Source: Actinomycetota bacterium
GTDB taxonomy: Bacteria; Actinomycetota; Acidimicrobiia; IMCC26256; PALSA-610
DNA: 34,517 bases
Direction of reading: 5' to 3'
Assembly: GCA_003134555.1 (NCBI GenBank)
Contig: PLBO01000151.1
Location: forward strand, 253,618 to 288,134
The position numbers and the translations under genes are program-made. Positions 22,715-30,418 of the stretch are shown here, one piece after another. Under the pieces are notes generated by a model. That model had not been told where the DNA came from. It saw nothing but the letters and a program-made list of their open reading frames with translations, and ran no database searches. Numbering within the stretch: position 1 is the stretch's first letter; the number at the start of each line of letters is the position of its first letter.

Positions 22715-23947
22715 TCAGCAACTCTGGTAGTCGCCGGTGCCGAGCAAACGGTCGAGGCGGACTGCCGAAAGACCTTTGTCGCGCAGGCCCTGGAGGATGA
22801 GCGGCAGGGCTTTTACGAGAACGTCGCGGTTGGCCGACGGGTTGCCGTCGAGGCCGTCGTGCAGCAGGAGGATCGCGCCGGGGTGCGCGCCCGCGAGGAT
22901 GCGGCGCGCGACGAGCCGGGAGTCGTTCGTCGCCCAATCGCCGGCTGATGCACTCCACAGCACCATGCGCATGTGGTGATCGCGCACCACCTGCGCGAGG
23001 AACGGTGTGCGGTCGCCGTGCGGCGGTCGGTAGAGAACCGGGCACGTTCCGATCGCGCGGCGGAACGCGTCCTGCGTCCGCTGCAACTCGGGATAGCGGG
23101 GATCGAGCCAACGCCACTGGTCGTGGTTGTACGAGTGGTTGCCGAGGAGATGGCCGTCGTCGTATAGCGCGCGCGTGATCTGCGGATCGGCGTCGATGGC
23201 TTTGCCGACCTCGAAGAACGTTCCCTTGACGTCGTGCGCGTCGAGGATCGCCATGATCTTCCTGGTCGCGCCGAGGTTGGGTCCGTCGTCGAACGTCAGC
23301 GCGACCTCGCCGGTGTCGACCGGCCCGTGCACGGTGCCGCCGCCGAACCACGTCGCGCCGGGAGTCTCCGCGCCGACGTATCCGGTGAAGACGAGCATCG
23401 TCGCAACCAGGACCGTGCCGAATACGACGGCCCGTCCCCGGCGCGGCCTGCGAGTGGGGAACCGACCGGCCACCGTCGCCGCGGTCGCCGCTGCGACGAC
23501 GCACACCACGACGATGAGCAGAGTCTTTTGGGAGACCGTGAACCGGAGCGCGAACATCGCGATCAGCCCGGCGAGCAGCCCGAGTTGGGTCGAGCGCGAC
23601 GGCGGCGGCGGCTCGACTGCGATGCCTGCGCCCAGCGCGAACAAGACGGCGAGGATCACCGCGGCGGCCACATCGTCGCGTTGGGGGAGGAGCCACGCCG
23701 CGGTCACGGCGACCACGCCACCCACGACCGCAAGGGTGCGGTTGGCCGGGAGGCGGCGAGCGGCCAGGAGGCCGGCTCCCAAGGCGAGCACGATGAGCAA
23801 CCGGGCGCCGACGCCGACCGTGTCGGGTTTGGACATTGCGGCGAGCCCGAAACCGATCGCCACGGTCGTGGCTGCCGCTCGGGTGGCGAGCCAAAGCCGG
23901 CCGGGCCCCGCGCCGGCGCGGTCGAGTCGGTCCATCGTCGCCATCAT
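22715..23947 (-). CDS. Membrane-bound polysaccharide deacetylase (NodB homology domain)
   Basis: A 410-residue protein with about seven N-terminal membrane spans (roughly 26-192) and an outside NodB domain. The NodB motifs are T-F-D-D-G-P (218-223, with the catalytic base Asp and metal Asp), H271-S-Y-N-H275 (metal His pair), R-P-P-H-G and L-L-H-D-G. It should remove acetyl groups from cell-wall sugars at the outer face. The long membrane part is unlike a simple signal-anchored deacetylase; it might move or sense a lipid-linked substrate. I start it at ATG 23947 (M-M-A-T-M). The longer frame to 24193 lies over the divergent gene. It is divergent from the zinc-type operon and shares the 64-bp interval with the Zur-like box. 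Confidence 0.88.
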   Translation of the reverse strand: MMATMDRLDRAGAGPGRLWLATRAAATTVAIGFGLAAMSKPDTVGVGARLLIVLALGAGLLAARRLPANRTLAVVGGVVAVTAAWLLPQRDDVAAAVILAVLFALGAGIAVEPPPPSRSTQLGLLAGLIAMFALRFTVSQKTLLIVVVCVVAAATAATVAGRFPTRRPRRGRAVVFGTVLVATMLVFTGYVGAETPGATWFGGGTVHGPVDTGEVALTFDDGPNLGATRKIMAILDAHDVKGTFFEVGKAIDADPQITRALYDDGHLLGNHSYNHDQWRWLDPRYPELQRTQDAFRRAIGTCPVLYRPPHGDRTPFLAQVVRDHHMRMVLWSASAGDWATNDSRLVARRILAGAHPGAILLLHDGLDGNPSANRDVLVKALPLILQGLRDKGLSAVRLDRLLGTGDYQSC

Positions 23948-23974
23948 GGCGCGTCGGTCTCGGGGACGGTCGAT

Positions 23975-24004
23975 TTGACAATGAGAACGAGAACCGTTCT
24001 CATT
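23975..24004 (+). promoter_or_regulatory. Zur-like palindrome overlapping a promoter
   Basis: AATGAGAACG (23980-23989) and CGTTCTCATT (23995-24004) are perfect 10-bp inverted arms with a 5-bp centre. A consensus TTGACA -35 box (23975-23980) runs into the left arm, and the -10 region falls within the right arm. The TGAnAA-type core resembles Zur/Fur-family sites. It sits just before the metal-binding lipoprotein start (24012) and would repress the operon when metal is plentiful. Zur itself is not in the window. Confidence 0.65.
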
Positions 24005-24011
24005 ATGGGTA

Positions 24012-24911
24012 ATGCAGCAGCTCTCCAAGATTTCTTCGATCGTCGTCCTGATTGCCGTGGTCGCGTCCGGGTGCGGCAGCGGATCTCCTGCGACGAGGTC
24101 GAGCGGCGGCGTCAAGGTCGTCGCGGCCGAGAACTTCTGGGGTGACATCGCGGGCCAGATCGGCGGTAGCCGTATCGAGGTGACGTCGATCATCAGTGAT
24201 CCGACCGCCGACCCGCATCAGTACGAGTCGGATGCGCGCGACGCCGCCGCGATCGCGGGCGCGCGGCTCGCGATTGTGAACGGGGCGGGCTACGACGACT
24301 TCGTCACCAAGCTGCTGTCGGCTACGTCGAACCGCGGGCGCGTCGTGCTCACCGTTGCCGAAGTTCTGAAGGCCGGGGGGACCGACGTGAACCCGCACCT
24401 CTGGTACGACCTGCCGCGGATTCCCGAGGTGGCCCGTGCAATCGAGTCCGAGCTCGCGTCCGCCGATCCCGCCGACCAAGCGTCGTTCGCCGCGAACCTG
24501 AAGACGTTCCTCGACTCGCTCGCCCCGCTCGACCGGCTCGTCACCGAGATCAAGACCAAGTACCCGCATGCGCCGGTCGCGTATACCGAGCGCGTTCCCG
24601 GCTATCTCCTCGATGCCGCGGGCCTCACCGTCGCGTCACCTCCGGGATTCGCGCAGGCGATCGAGGACGGCAACGAACCGAGTGCGGGAGATACCAAGGC
24701 CATGAACGATCTGGTGTCCGGGCGTCGGGTCCGCGTGCTGCTGTACAACGCCCAGGCGACGAGCCCGGTGACGCAGCACGTGCGCGATCTGGCCCGGAAG
24801 GCCGGGATACCCGTCGTCGCGGTCACCGAGACGCAACCAGAGAATGAGCCGAGTTACCAGGCTTGGCAGCAGCATCAGCTCGAAGCGTTGCTCACGGCGC
24901 TCGGGGGTTGA
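24012..24911 (+). CDS. Metal (zinc-type) ABC transporter substrate-binding lipoprotein
   Basis: A 299-residue cluster A-I substrate-binding lipoprotein. The N-terminal hydrophobic segment ends in the lipobox V-A-S-G-C21. Likely metal ligands are H69 in D-P-H-Q-Y-E, H129 in N-P-H-L-W-Y and E273 in V-T-E-T-Q-P-E-N. Where many ZnuA proteins have a third His the sequence reads Y-T-E193-R-V-P, so a Glu may take that place. The His-rich loop of ZnuA is missing here, but an equivalent His tail appears on the ATPase. The upstream palindrome and the gene order support a zinc or manganese importer; zinc is the better guess. The ATG is used. Confidence 0.9.
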   Translation: MQQLSKISSIVVLIAVVASGCGSGSPATRSSGGVKVVAAENFWGDIAGQIGGSRIEVTSIISDPTADPHQYESDARDAAAIAGARLAIVNGAGYDDFVTKLLSATSNRGRVVLTVAEVLKAGGTDVNPHLWYDLPRIPEVARAIESELASADPADQASFAANLKTFLDSLAPLDRLVTEIKTKYPHAPVAYTERVPGYLLDAAGLTVASPPGFAQAIEDGNEPSAGDTKAMNDLVSGRRVRVLLYNAQATSPVTQHVRDLARKAGIPVVAVTETQPENEPSYQAWQQHQLEALLTALGG

Positions 24912-24913
24912 CG

Positions 24914-25750
24914 GTGTCGATCGTCCGGTTGCGCGACGCGTCGATGCGTTTCGACACGCGCGTCTTGTTCGAGCATCTCGACCTCGACATCGCGCCCGGT
25001 GAATTCCTCGCGGTGCTCGGCCCGAACGGCTCGGGGAAGACGACGCTCCTGCGCATCCTGCTCGGGCTGACGCGGTTGTCGAGCGGCGAAGTCGAGATCG
25101 ACGGCCGGGCACCCAGGCGCGGGAGCCACGACGTCGGATACGTGCCGCAACAACGTGCCTTCGATCGCGATCTGCCAATCCGCGGTCGTGATCTCGTGCG
25201 GTTCGGGCTCGACGGTCACCGTCGCGGTCTCCCGTTTGCGACCGCGCGCAGCCGTGCGCTCGTCGATGCCGCGGTCCGATCGGTCGGCGCGGAGGGCTAC
25301 GCGGGCGCCCCGATCGGGCTCCTCTCCGGAGGAGAGCAGCAGCGCTTGCGGGTCGCCCAGGCGCTGATCGGCAACCCTCGCGTGCTGTTGTGCGACGAGC
25401 CGTTGCTCTCGCTCGACCTCTCACACCAGCAGGCCGTCACCGAGCTCATCGACGCCCGACGAGACGACGCCGGCACCGCGGTCGTGTTCGTCACGCACGA
25501 GATCAATCCGATCCTCCCCTACGTCGATCGTGTTCTCTATCTCGTCGGCGGGCGCTGGGCCGTCGGAACGCCGGACGAGGTCCTCACGAGCGAAGGGCTC
25601 AGCGATCTGTACGGGACCGATGTCGACGTGTTGCACGTGCGGGGCCGCATCATCGTCGTCGGTTCCGACGACAGCGCGCCGACGGAGCCGGGCGGTCATC
25701 ATCACCATCATCACGACCACCAGCACCATCACATACCGGGGTCGCATTGA
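24914..25750 (+). CDS. Metal ABC transporter ATP-binding protein with histidine-rich tail
   Basis: A 278-residue ABC ATPase with Walker A G36-P-N-G-S-G-K-T, Q-loop V-P-Q-Q, signature L137-S-G-G-E, Walker B V-L-L-C-D-E-P (157-163) and H-loop T-H-E. The last 18 residues have 11 histidines (H262-267, H269, H271-273, H278), an obvious metal-binding tail on the cytosolic side. It drives uptake with the lipoprotein before and permease after it. I choose the GTG at 24914, 2 bp after the lipoprotein stop and preceded by GGGGG; a TTG at 24908 overlapping that stop (TTGA) is possible. Confidence 0.93.
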   Translation: MSIVRLRDASMRFDTRVLFEHLDLDIAPGEFLAVLGPNGSGKTTLLRILLGLTRLSSGEVEIDGRAPRRGSHDVGYVPQQRAFDRDLPIRGRDLVRFGLDGHRRGLPFATARSRALVDAAVRSVGAEGYAGAPIGLLSGGEQQRLRVAQALIGNPRVLLCDEPLLSLDLSHQQAVTELIDARRDDAGTAVVFVTHEINPILPYVDRVLYLVGGRWAVGTPDEVLTSEGLSDLYGTDVDVLHVRGRIIVVGSDDSAPTEPGGHHHHHHDHQHHHIPGSH

Positions 25751-26598
25751 CGGGCGTGCTCTACCTCTCGCAGCCGTTCGCGCAGCATGCGCTGATCGCG
25801 GGCGCGCTGGTCGCGGTCACGTGCGGCCTGATCGGACCATTCGTCGTGACCCGCGGGATGGCGTTCGCGGTGCACGGTACGAGCGAGCTCGCGTTCACGG
25901 GTGCGGCCGCGGGGTTGTTGGTCGACAACAACCCGATCGGTGGCGCCCTGATCGGGGCGCTCGTCGTGGCGGCGGTGATCGGCGCACTCGGGGTGCGCGA
26001 GCGCGAGCGCGACTCCGCCATCGGCGTCATCCTCGCGTTCGGGCTCGGTGTCGGTGTGCTGCTTCTCGGCTACTACCACGGCTACGCGACGGCCGCGACC
26101 AACATCTTGTTCGGCAACGTCTTCGGCGTGAGCAACGACCAGCTGCTCGCTCTCGTCGCGATCGGGGTCGGTGTGGTGGCCGTCATGGTGGTCGTCTACC
26201 GGCCGCTGTTGTTCGCGTCTGTCGATGCCGACGTCGCGACCGCGCGCGGCATTCCCGTCCGGCGGCTCGGTCTCGTGTTCCTACTCGTCCTCGCGCTCAC
26301 GGTCACCGCGGCCGCCCAGGTCGTCGGAACGCTGCTCGTGCTCAGTCTCGCGATCACGCCGGCCGCGGCGGCTCAGCGCTGGTCGCCGAATCCCTTGACT
26401 GTCACGGGTCTGTCAATCGTCTTCGCGCTCATCGCGGCCGACGGCGGGATACTCGCGAGCCTGGCGAGCACGACGATCAAACCGAGCGTTTTCGTGACCT
26501 CGATCAGTTTCGGGATCTATCTCGTGTCGAGATTGCTGGGTCCGCGCGTGTCCCGTCGTCGACGACGGCCGGTTGCCGATATGGTCGCGAGCGCGTGA
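25747..26598 (+). CDS. Metal ABC transporter permease (ABC-3 / ZnuB-like)
   Basis: A 283-residue permease with about eight membrane helices and the family landmarks P-F-V-V-T-R-G-M-A-F, H-G-T-S-E-L-A-F-T-G-A-A, a F-A-S-V-D-A-D-V-A loop and a G-T-L-L-V-L-S-L-A-I-T-P-A-A-A stretch. It forms the channel of the importer. I use the TTG at 25747, whose TTGA overlaps the ATPase stop and which has CGGGG before it; GTG at 25756 is the alternative. The stop overlaps the next gene's GTG (GTGA). Confidence 0.92.
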   Translation: MTGVLYLSQPFAQHALIAGALVAVTCGLIGPFVVTRGMAFAVHGTSELAFTGAAAGLLVDNNPIGGALIGALVVAAVIGALGVRERERDSAIGVILAFGLGVGVLLLGYYHGYATAATNILFGNVFGVSNDQLLALVAIGVGVVAVMVVVYRPLLFASVDADVATARGIPVRRLGLVFLLVLALTVTAAAQVVGTLLVLSLAITPAAAAQRWSPNPLTVTGLSIVFALIAADGGILASLASTTIKPSVFVTSISFGIYLVSRLLGPRVSRRRRRPVADMVASA

Positions 26599-27680
26599 CC
26601 AACGACGAAGAGCGCATCGCACTGTTCCTCGACTACGAGAACCTCGCGATCGGTGCGCGGGAACAGCTTCATCTCAACGTGTTCGACTTCCGGCCCGTCG
26701 CCGATGCGCTGGCCGAGCGCGGCCGGGTCGTCGTGCGCCGCGCGTATGCAGACTGGTCGCGGTTCGACGAAGACCGGCGCATGCTCACCCGCCACCACGT
26801 CGAGTTGATCGAGATCCCGCAGCGGATGGGAGCGGTCCGCAAGAACGCGGCCGACATCAAGATGGCCGTCGACGCGATCGAGCTCTGTTTCGAGCGCGAC
26901 TACATCACCACCTTCGTCCTGGGTACCGGCGACAGCGACTTCACGCCTTTGGTCCACAAGCTGCGCGAGCTCAACCGGCGGGTCATCGGCATCGGCGTCG
27001 AGGCGTCCACGTCGACGCTGCTCCCGCCGGCGTGCGACGAGTTCCTGTTCTACGAGCGACTCGAGGGAGTCGAGCCGGTCGAAGTGCGGCGCGGCTCGGG
27101 CCGCTCGGCTCGCTCCAAACGGCCGACGGCGGTCGACGAAGAGCCGATCGCCGACGAGGAACAGCCCGCGCCGCGAGCCGAGGAGGCCGATCTCGGAGTC
27201 CTCGTCACGCAGACGCTGTCGGGGCTGTCCCGCAGCGCCGGTGGCCCGGTGCTCGCCTCGATGCTGAAGCGCGCGATCCTGCGCAAGGACCCGACGTTCA
27301 GCGAGACGACGTACGGGTTCCGCGGATTCTCGGAGCTGCTGCGGCACCTCGAGGAGCAAGGCCTCGTCACGTTGTCGCCGGGTCCCGGGCAGGGCGACCC
27401 CGAGGTGAGCTTTCCGACCGAGGCCCGCGACGAGCAGGCGGCGTTCGCGTTGCTCCGATCCGTGGTCGTACAGCTCACGGAGAAGTCGGGTCGTGCGCCG
27501 CATCTGTCGGGCCTGAAGACCCAGCTGCGCAAGGTCGAGCCCGATTTCAGCGAGAAGCGCTTCGGCTACGGCGGATTCCTGCAGTTCTGCAAGGCCGCCC
27601 GGGCTCGGGGCCTGATCGAGATGGAATGGGACGACGAAGCCGACGACTACATCGTGCGGCCCGGACCGGTCGAGGCCTGA
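26595..27680 (+). CDS. NYN-domain putative RNase with two LOTUS/OST-HTH domains
   Basis: A 361-residue protein. The NYN/PIN-like domain (residues 6-155) has the acidic metal-site residues D13 (F-L-D-Y-E-N), D87 (A-A-D-I-K-M) and D113/D115 (T-G-D-S-D-F), as in LabA-like and DUF88 proteins. After an acidic linker (about 160-198) come two winged-helix LOTUS domains, about 198-260 and 282-344, each with a R/K-x-x-P-x-F-S-E ... G-F/G-G-F segment; these bind RNA, in some cases G-quadruplexes. It probably cleaves or binds specific RNA in the cytosol. The GTG start overlaps the stop of the metal permease, so it is translated with the importer. Confidence 0.88.
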   Translation: MTNDEERIALFLDYENLAIGAREQLHLNVFDFRPVADALAERGRVVVRRAYADWSRFDEDRRMLTRHHVELIEIPQRMGAVRKNAADIKMAVDAIELCFERDYITTFVLGTGDSDFTPLVHKLRELNRRVIGIGVEASTSTLLPPACDEFLFYERLEGVEPVEVRRGSGRSARSKRPTAVDEEPIADEEQPAPRAEEADLGVLVTQTLSGLSRSAGGPVLASMLKRAILRKDPTFSETTYGFRGFSELLRHLEEQGLVTLSPGPGQGDPEVSFPTEARDEQAAFALLRSVVVQLTEKSGRAPHLSGLKTQLRKVEPDFSEKRFGYGGFLQFCKAARARGLIEMEWDDEADDYIVRPGPVEA

Positions 27681-27719
27681 CCCGTCCGTCGGTGCCGGAC
27701 CGGCCTGGGGCCTGGAACG

Positions 27720-27875
27720 TCAGCCCTTGCCACCCCGTGCGGGACCGCTCTTGCGGGGATGTTCGTCTTCGCCGGCCCGGTCGCGAGCGCGTTGGCGGGC
27801 GGCCGCGGCCTCGAGATCGGTGGGACGTTTGGGTGGCGCGCCGGCTGTACGAGCCGGCTTGCGAGAAACTGCCAT
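27720..27875 (-). CDS. Small basic/acidic 51-residue protein of unknown function
   Basis: A short gene encoding 51 residues: M-A-V-S-R-K-P at the start, then a run of Ala/Arg (L-E-A-A-A-A-R-Q-R-A-R-D-R) and a G-K-G end. It is highly charged and probably disordered or a single helix. No family is recognised. A TATGTT -10 box (27882-27887, minus strand) lies 6 nt before the ATG, a leaderless arrangement. The codon third positions are GC-rich as in real genes here. It lies downstream of the convergent NYN gene. Confidence 0.5.
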   Translation of the reverse strand: MAVSRKPARTAGAPPKRPTDLEAAAARQRARDRAGEDEHPRKSGPARGGKG

Positions 27876-27929
27876 GTCGGAAACATAGAGGCCCGGACCA
27901 CTCCCGGGCGAAAACCGCCCGGAAAGTGC

Positions 27930-29612
27930 CTAGCCGGAGCGCTGCCGGTCTCGCTCGCGGTGCCGTTGCCGGTCGCGCTCGAGCTCTCGTTCCTCGTCGC
28001 GTTGCTCGTCGGCGAAAATCGGGGGGACGCCGCCGAGACCCATGGCCGCGACCTCTTCGAGTGCCTCGACCGGACTGTGGAGGGCGCCTTCCTGGGCGAG
28101 GGTGTGCGGGAGGTTGCGCCACACGATTCCGGCGCTGATCACGGCGAGCGTCGCGCCGACGATAACCGCGAGATGGATGCCGTTGACGAACGCGTGCTGC
28201 GCGGCGAAGACGAGCTGGTCGCGCGCGCCGGCCGGCAGTGACGACGCAACGTGCAGTGCCCCGGCGATCGATGTGCGAGCACTGGTCTGGTCGGCAGGGC
28301 TGAGGCCGCGCAGCGCGGGTGCGACGGAACCGGCGTAGCGCGACGCGGCGACGCTGCCGAGTACGGCGATCCCCAGCGCGGCTCCCAGTTCGCGCGTCGC
28401 GTCGTTCATGGCGGAGCCGGCACCGGCGCGTGAAGGTGGAACCGCGGACATGATCGACGCGGTCATCGGCGACATCGAGAGCGCGATGCCGGTCGTCAGA
28501 GGCACTACGCACAGCACGACGTACGCGTACGCGGTATGCGTGGACAGACCCGTGAACAACAACAGACCGGTGGCGATGCAGAGCATGCCGACGCCGACCG
28601 TCCGGTGCGCGCCGAAGCGCGCGCTCAGCCGCGGAGTAAGAGGCGCGACGACGAGCATGATCATCGCGATCGGCATGAGTCGGAGAGCGGCCGACAGGGG
28701 GCTGTAGCCGAGCACGAGTTGGAAGTATTGAGTGATGAGGAACATCACGCCGTACATCGCGACGAACACGAGGATCATGCCGCCGGTACCCGTGCTGAAG
28801 GCCGGTCGGCGGAAGTAATGCATGTCGAGCATCGGTTCCGGCGCGTGCAGCTCCCACGCGACGAACAGCGAGAGGACGACGAGCGCGACGACGAAGGCGG
28901 CGAGTGTCCCGACGCTCATCCAGCCTTTGTCGGGCGCTTCGATGAGCCCGTACACGAGCGCCACGATGCCGATGATCGAGAGCACCGCGCCGAGGGGGTC
29001 GAACTGCGACTCCTCGGGATCGCGCGACTTGGGAACGACGAACTTCCCGGCGACGAGGGCGACGATGATGATCGGCACGTTGACGAGGAACACCGAGCCG
29101 AACCCGAAGTGGCCGAGCAGGAAGCCGCTCGCGACGGGACCCAGCGCGCCCGCCGCACCCGTGACGCTCGCCCAGATCGCGATCGCCTTCGGGCGTTCGT
29201 GCCCGGGGAAGATGTTGATGATGATCGACAACGTCGACGGCATGATCAGCGCGCCCGCCACACCCATCACGGCGCGGCACGCGATCAGTTGGCCCATCCC
29301 GGTCGACATCGACGCGAGGACGGCGCCGATCAGGAACAGCAGCAGCCCGAGCTGTAACGCGCCCTTTCGTCCGAAGCGGTCGCCCAGGGCGCCGGTGGAG
29401 AACAACAACCCGGCGAAGACGAGCGAATAGATCGCGACGACCCACTGCAGCTGCGACTCCGTGGCGTGCAATTCGCGCGAGAGAGTCGGGATCGCGACGT
29501 TGAGACTCGAGTTGCCGACGAACACGATGAGCAAGCTCAGGCAGAGCACCGCGAGCGTCCACCAACGGCGATCGAACGCGAGATCGTCCGGGCTCTTCGT
29601 CTCGGCTGTCAT
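27930..29612 (-). CDS. DHA2-family (EmrB/QacA-type) MFS drug exporter
   Basis: A 560-residue 14-span exporter. Motifs include N-S-S-L-N-V-A-I-P-T-L near helix 1, W-V-V-A-I-Y-S-L, and L-G-D-R-F-G-R-K between helices 2 and 3. A strongly charged cytosolic tail (E-L-E-R-D-R-Q-R-H) ends it. Proton-driven export of hydrophobic drugs or dyes is likely. I start at ATG 29612, with GGAG five bases upstream; GTG at 29618 is possible. The divergent tetR gene at 29732 lies 119 bp away with two operator-like sites between. Confidence 0.93.
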   Translation of the reverse strand: MTAETKSPDDLAFDRRWWTLAVLCLSLLIVFVGNSSLNVAIPTLSRELHATESQLQWVVAIYSLVFAGLLFSTGALGDRFGRKGALQLGLLLFLIGAVLASMSTGMGQLIACRAVMGVAGALIMPSTLSIIINIFPGHERPKAIAIWASVTGAAGALGPVASGFLLGHFGFGSVFLVNVPIIIVALVAGKFVVPKSRDPEESQFDPLGAVLSIIGIVALVYGLIEAPDKGWMSVGTLAAFVVALVVLSLFVAWELHAPEPMLDMHYFRRPAFSTGTGGMILVFVAMYGVMFLITQYFQLVLGYSPLSAALRLMPIAMIMLVVAPLTPRLSARFGAHRTVGVGMLCIATGLLLFTGLSTHTAYAYVVLCVVPLTTGIALSMSPMTASIMSAVPPSRAGAGSAMNDATRELGAALGIAVLGSVAASRYAGSVAPALRGLSPADQTSARTSIAGALHVASSLPAGARDQLVFAAQHAFVNGIHLAVIVGATLAVISAGIVWRNLPHTLAQEGALHSPVEALEEVAAMGLGGVPPIFADEQRDEERELERDRQRHRERDRQRSG

Positions 29613-29694
29613 GTTCACTCCGGGGGACTCGAGATCGAGAGGCTTGGGTCGGTCGGGTCGGTCGGACGGGCAAGCGCGCCGCGCGCCCGGAAGT

Positions 29695-29739
29695 GGAATA
29701 CCGATTCCGGATCCCCACTATAATCGGAATCATGGTTCC
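29695..29739. promoter_or_regulatory. Two GGAA-N6-TTCC operator-like sites flanking a -10 box
   Basis: Two GGAA-N6-TTCC palindromes, at 29695-29708 and 29726-29739, are 31 bp apart centre to centre (about three helical turns). Between them is TATAAT (29719-29724), 7 nt before the ATG at 29732. Also GATTCCG (29703-29709) and CGGAATC (29725-29731) are complementary. The layout would let two TetR dimers cover the promoter. Confidence 0.6.
29719..29724 (+). promoter_or_regulatory. Consensus -10 box for the leaderless tetR mRNA
   Basis: Perfect TATAAT, 7 nt before the ATG at 29732. Confidence 0.7.
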
Positions 29740-30418
29740 GCTTGAAGCGAAAAGCGCCAAAGCCCGAGATCCGCGTGACGCCGCGGCGACCGACGGACCT
29801 CGGCGCGCCGACGCGCGCCGGAATCGGGAGCGCGTTCTGGAGGCCGCCGAGGCCGTCTTCGGCGAGTCGGGTCTGAAGGCCCCGATCGAGGATGTGGCGC
29901 GCCGAGCGGGCGTCGGCGTGGGCACGGTGTGCCGCAATTTCCCGACCAAGCAGGCGCTCGTAGAAGCGGTTGTCGGTTCGATGTACGAGACATTGCTGCA
30001 CGAGGCCGAGCAAGCGCTGGCCGACCCCGACCCCGCCCATGCCTTCGAGCGGTTTGTCGTCGGGTTGCCCGATTTCCAGGCGCGCCACCGCGCGCTCGCC
30101 GATCAGATGGCGAGCGAGAACATGCTCGCATCGGCCGCGTCGCCGCGCGAGAAGTTGCTACGCGCGGTCTCCGAGCTGGTCGCTCGGGCCCAGGCCGCGG
30201 GCGCGATCCGCGCCGACATCGGTCCGGGCGACGTCTCGATGCTGTTCTCGGGCGTCGCGCACGCGACGGCAATCGTGGACGACCTTCAACCGGTCATGCG
30301 CGAACGATACGTGCGCATCATCCTCGACGGCCTGCGCGCCCGGGACGCCACCGCGCTTCCCGGTCGTCCGCTCGACTTCGCGCAGCTTCGCCGGATGAGG
30401 CAAAAGCACGCGAAGTGA
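29732..30418 (+). CDS. TetR-family regulator of the flanking exporters
   Basis: A 228-residue TetR protein. After a 25-residue basic lead, the DNA-binding domain (about 28-75) shows R-N-R-E-R-V-L-E-A-A, then I-E-D-V-A-R-R-A-G-V-G-V-G-T-V-C-R-N-F-P-T-K-Q-A-L; the rest is the ligand domain. The gene is leaderless from a TATAAT and overlaps the GTG of the downstream exporter. With the divergent exporter and two operator sites it is the probable repressor of both exporters and of itself. Confidence 0.92.
   Translation: MVPLEAKSAKARDPRDAAATDGPRRADARRNRERVLEAAEAVFGESGLKAPIEDVARRAGVGVGTVCRNFPTKQALVEAVVGSMYETLLHEAEQALADPDPAHAFERFVVGLPDFQARHRALADQMASENMLASAASPREKLLRAVSELVARAQAAGAIRADIGPGDVSMLFSGVAHATAIVDDLQPVMRERYVRIILDGLRARDATALPGRPLDFAQLRRMRQKHAK

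Noticed and set aside
25696-25735. CAT/CAC-rich stretch read as a simple-sequence repeat or engineered His-tag
   Set aside because: It is in frame at the natural end of the ATPase with mixed Asp and Gln and mixed codons, so it is a genuine His-rich tail, not a tag or sequencing artefact.
25530-27680. A 716-codon frame joining the NYN gene to upstream sequence
   Set aside because: Only the part from the GTG at 26595 matches the NYN and LOTUS motifs; the upstream part is the wrong frame of the ATPase and permease genes.
27547-29949. An 800-codon minus-strand open frame
   Set aside because: It overlaps the NYN gene, the 51-residue gene and the first exporter in the wrong frame and is Arg/Pro/Ala-rich without any motif.
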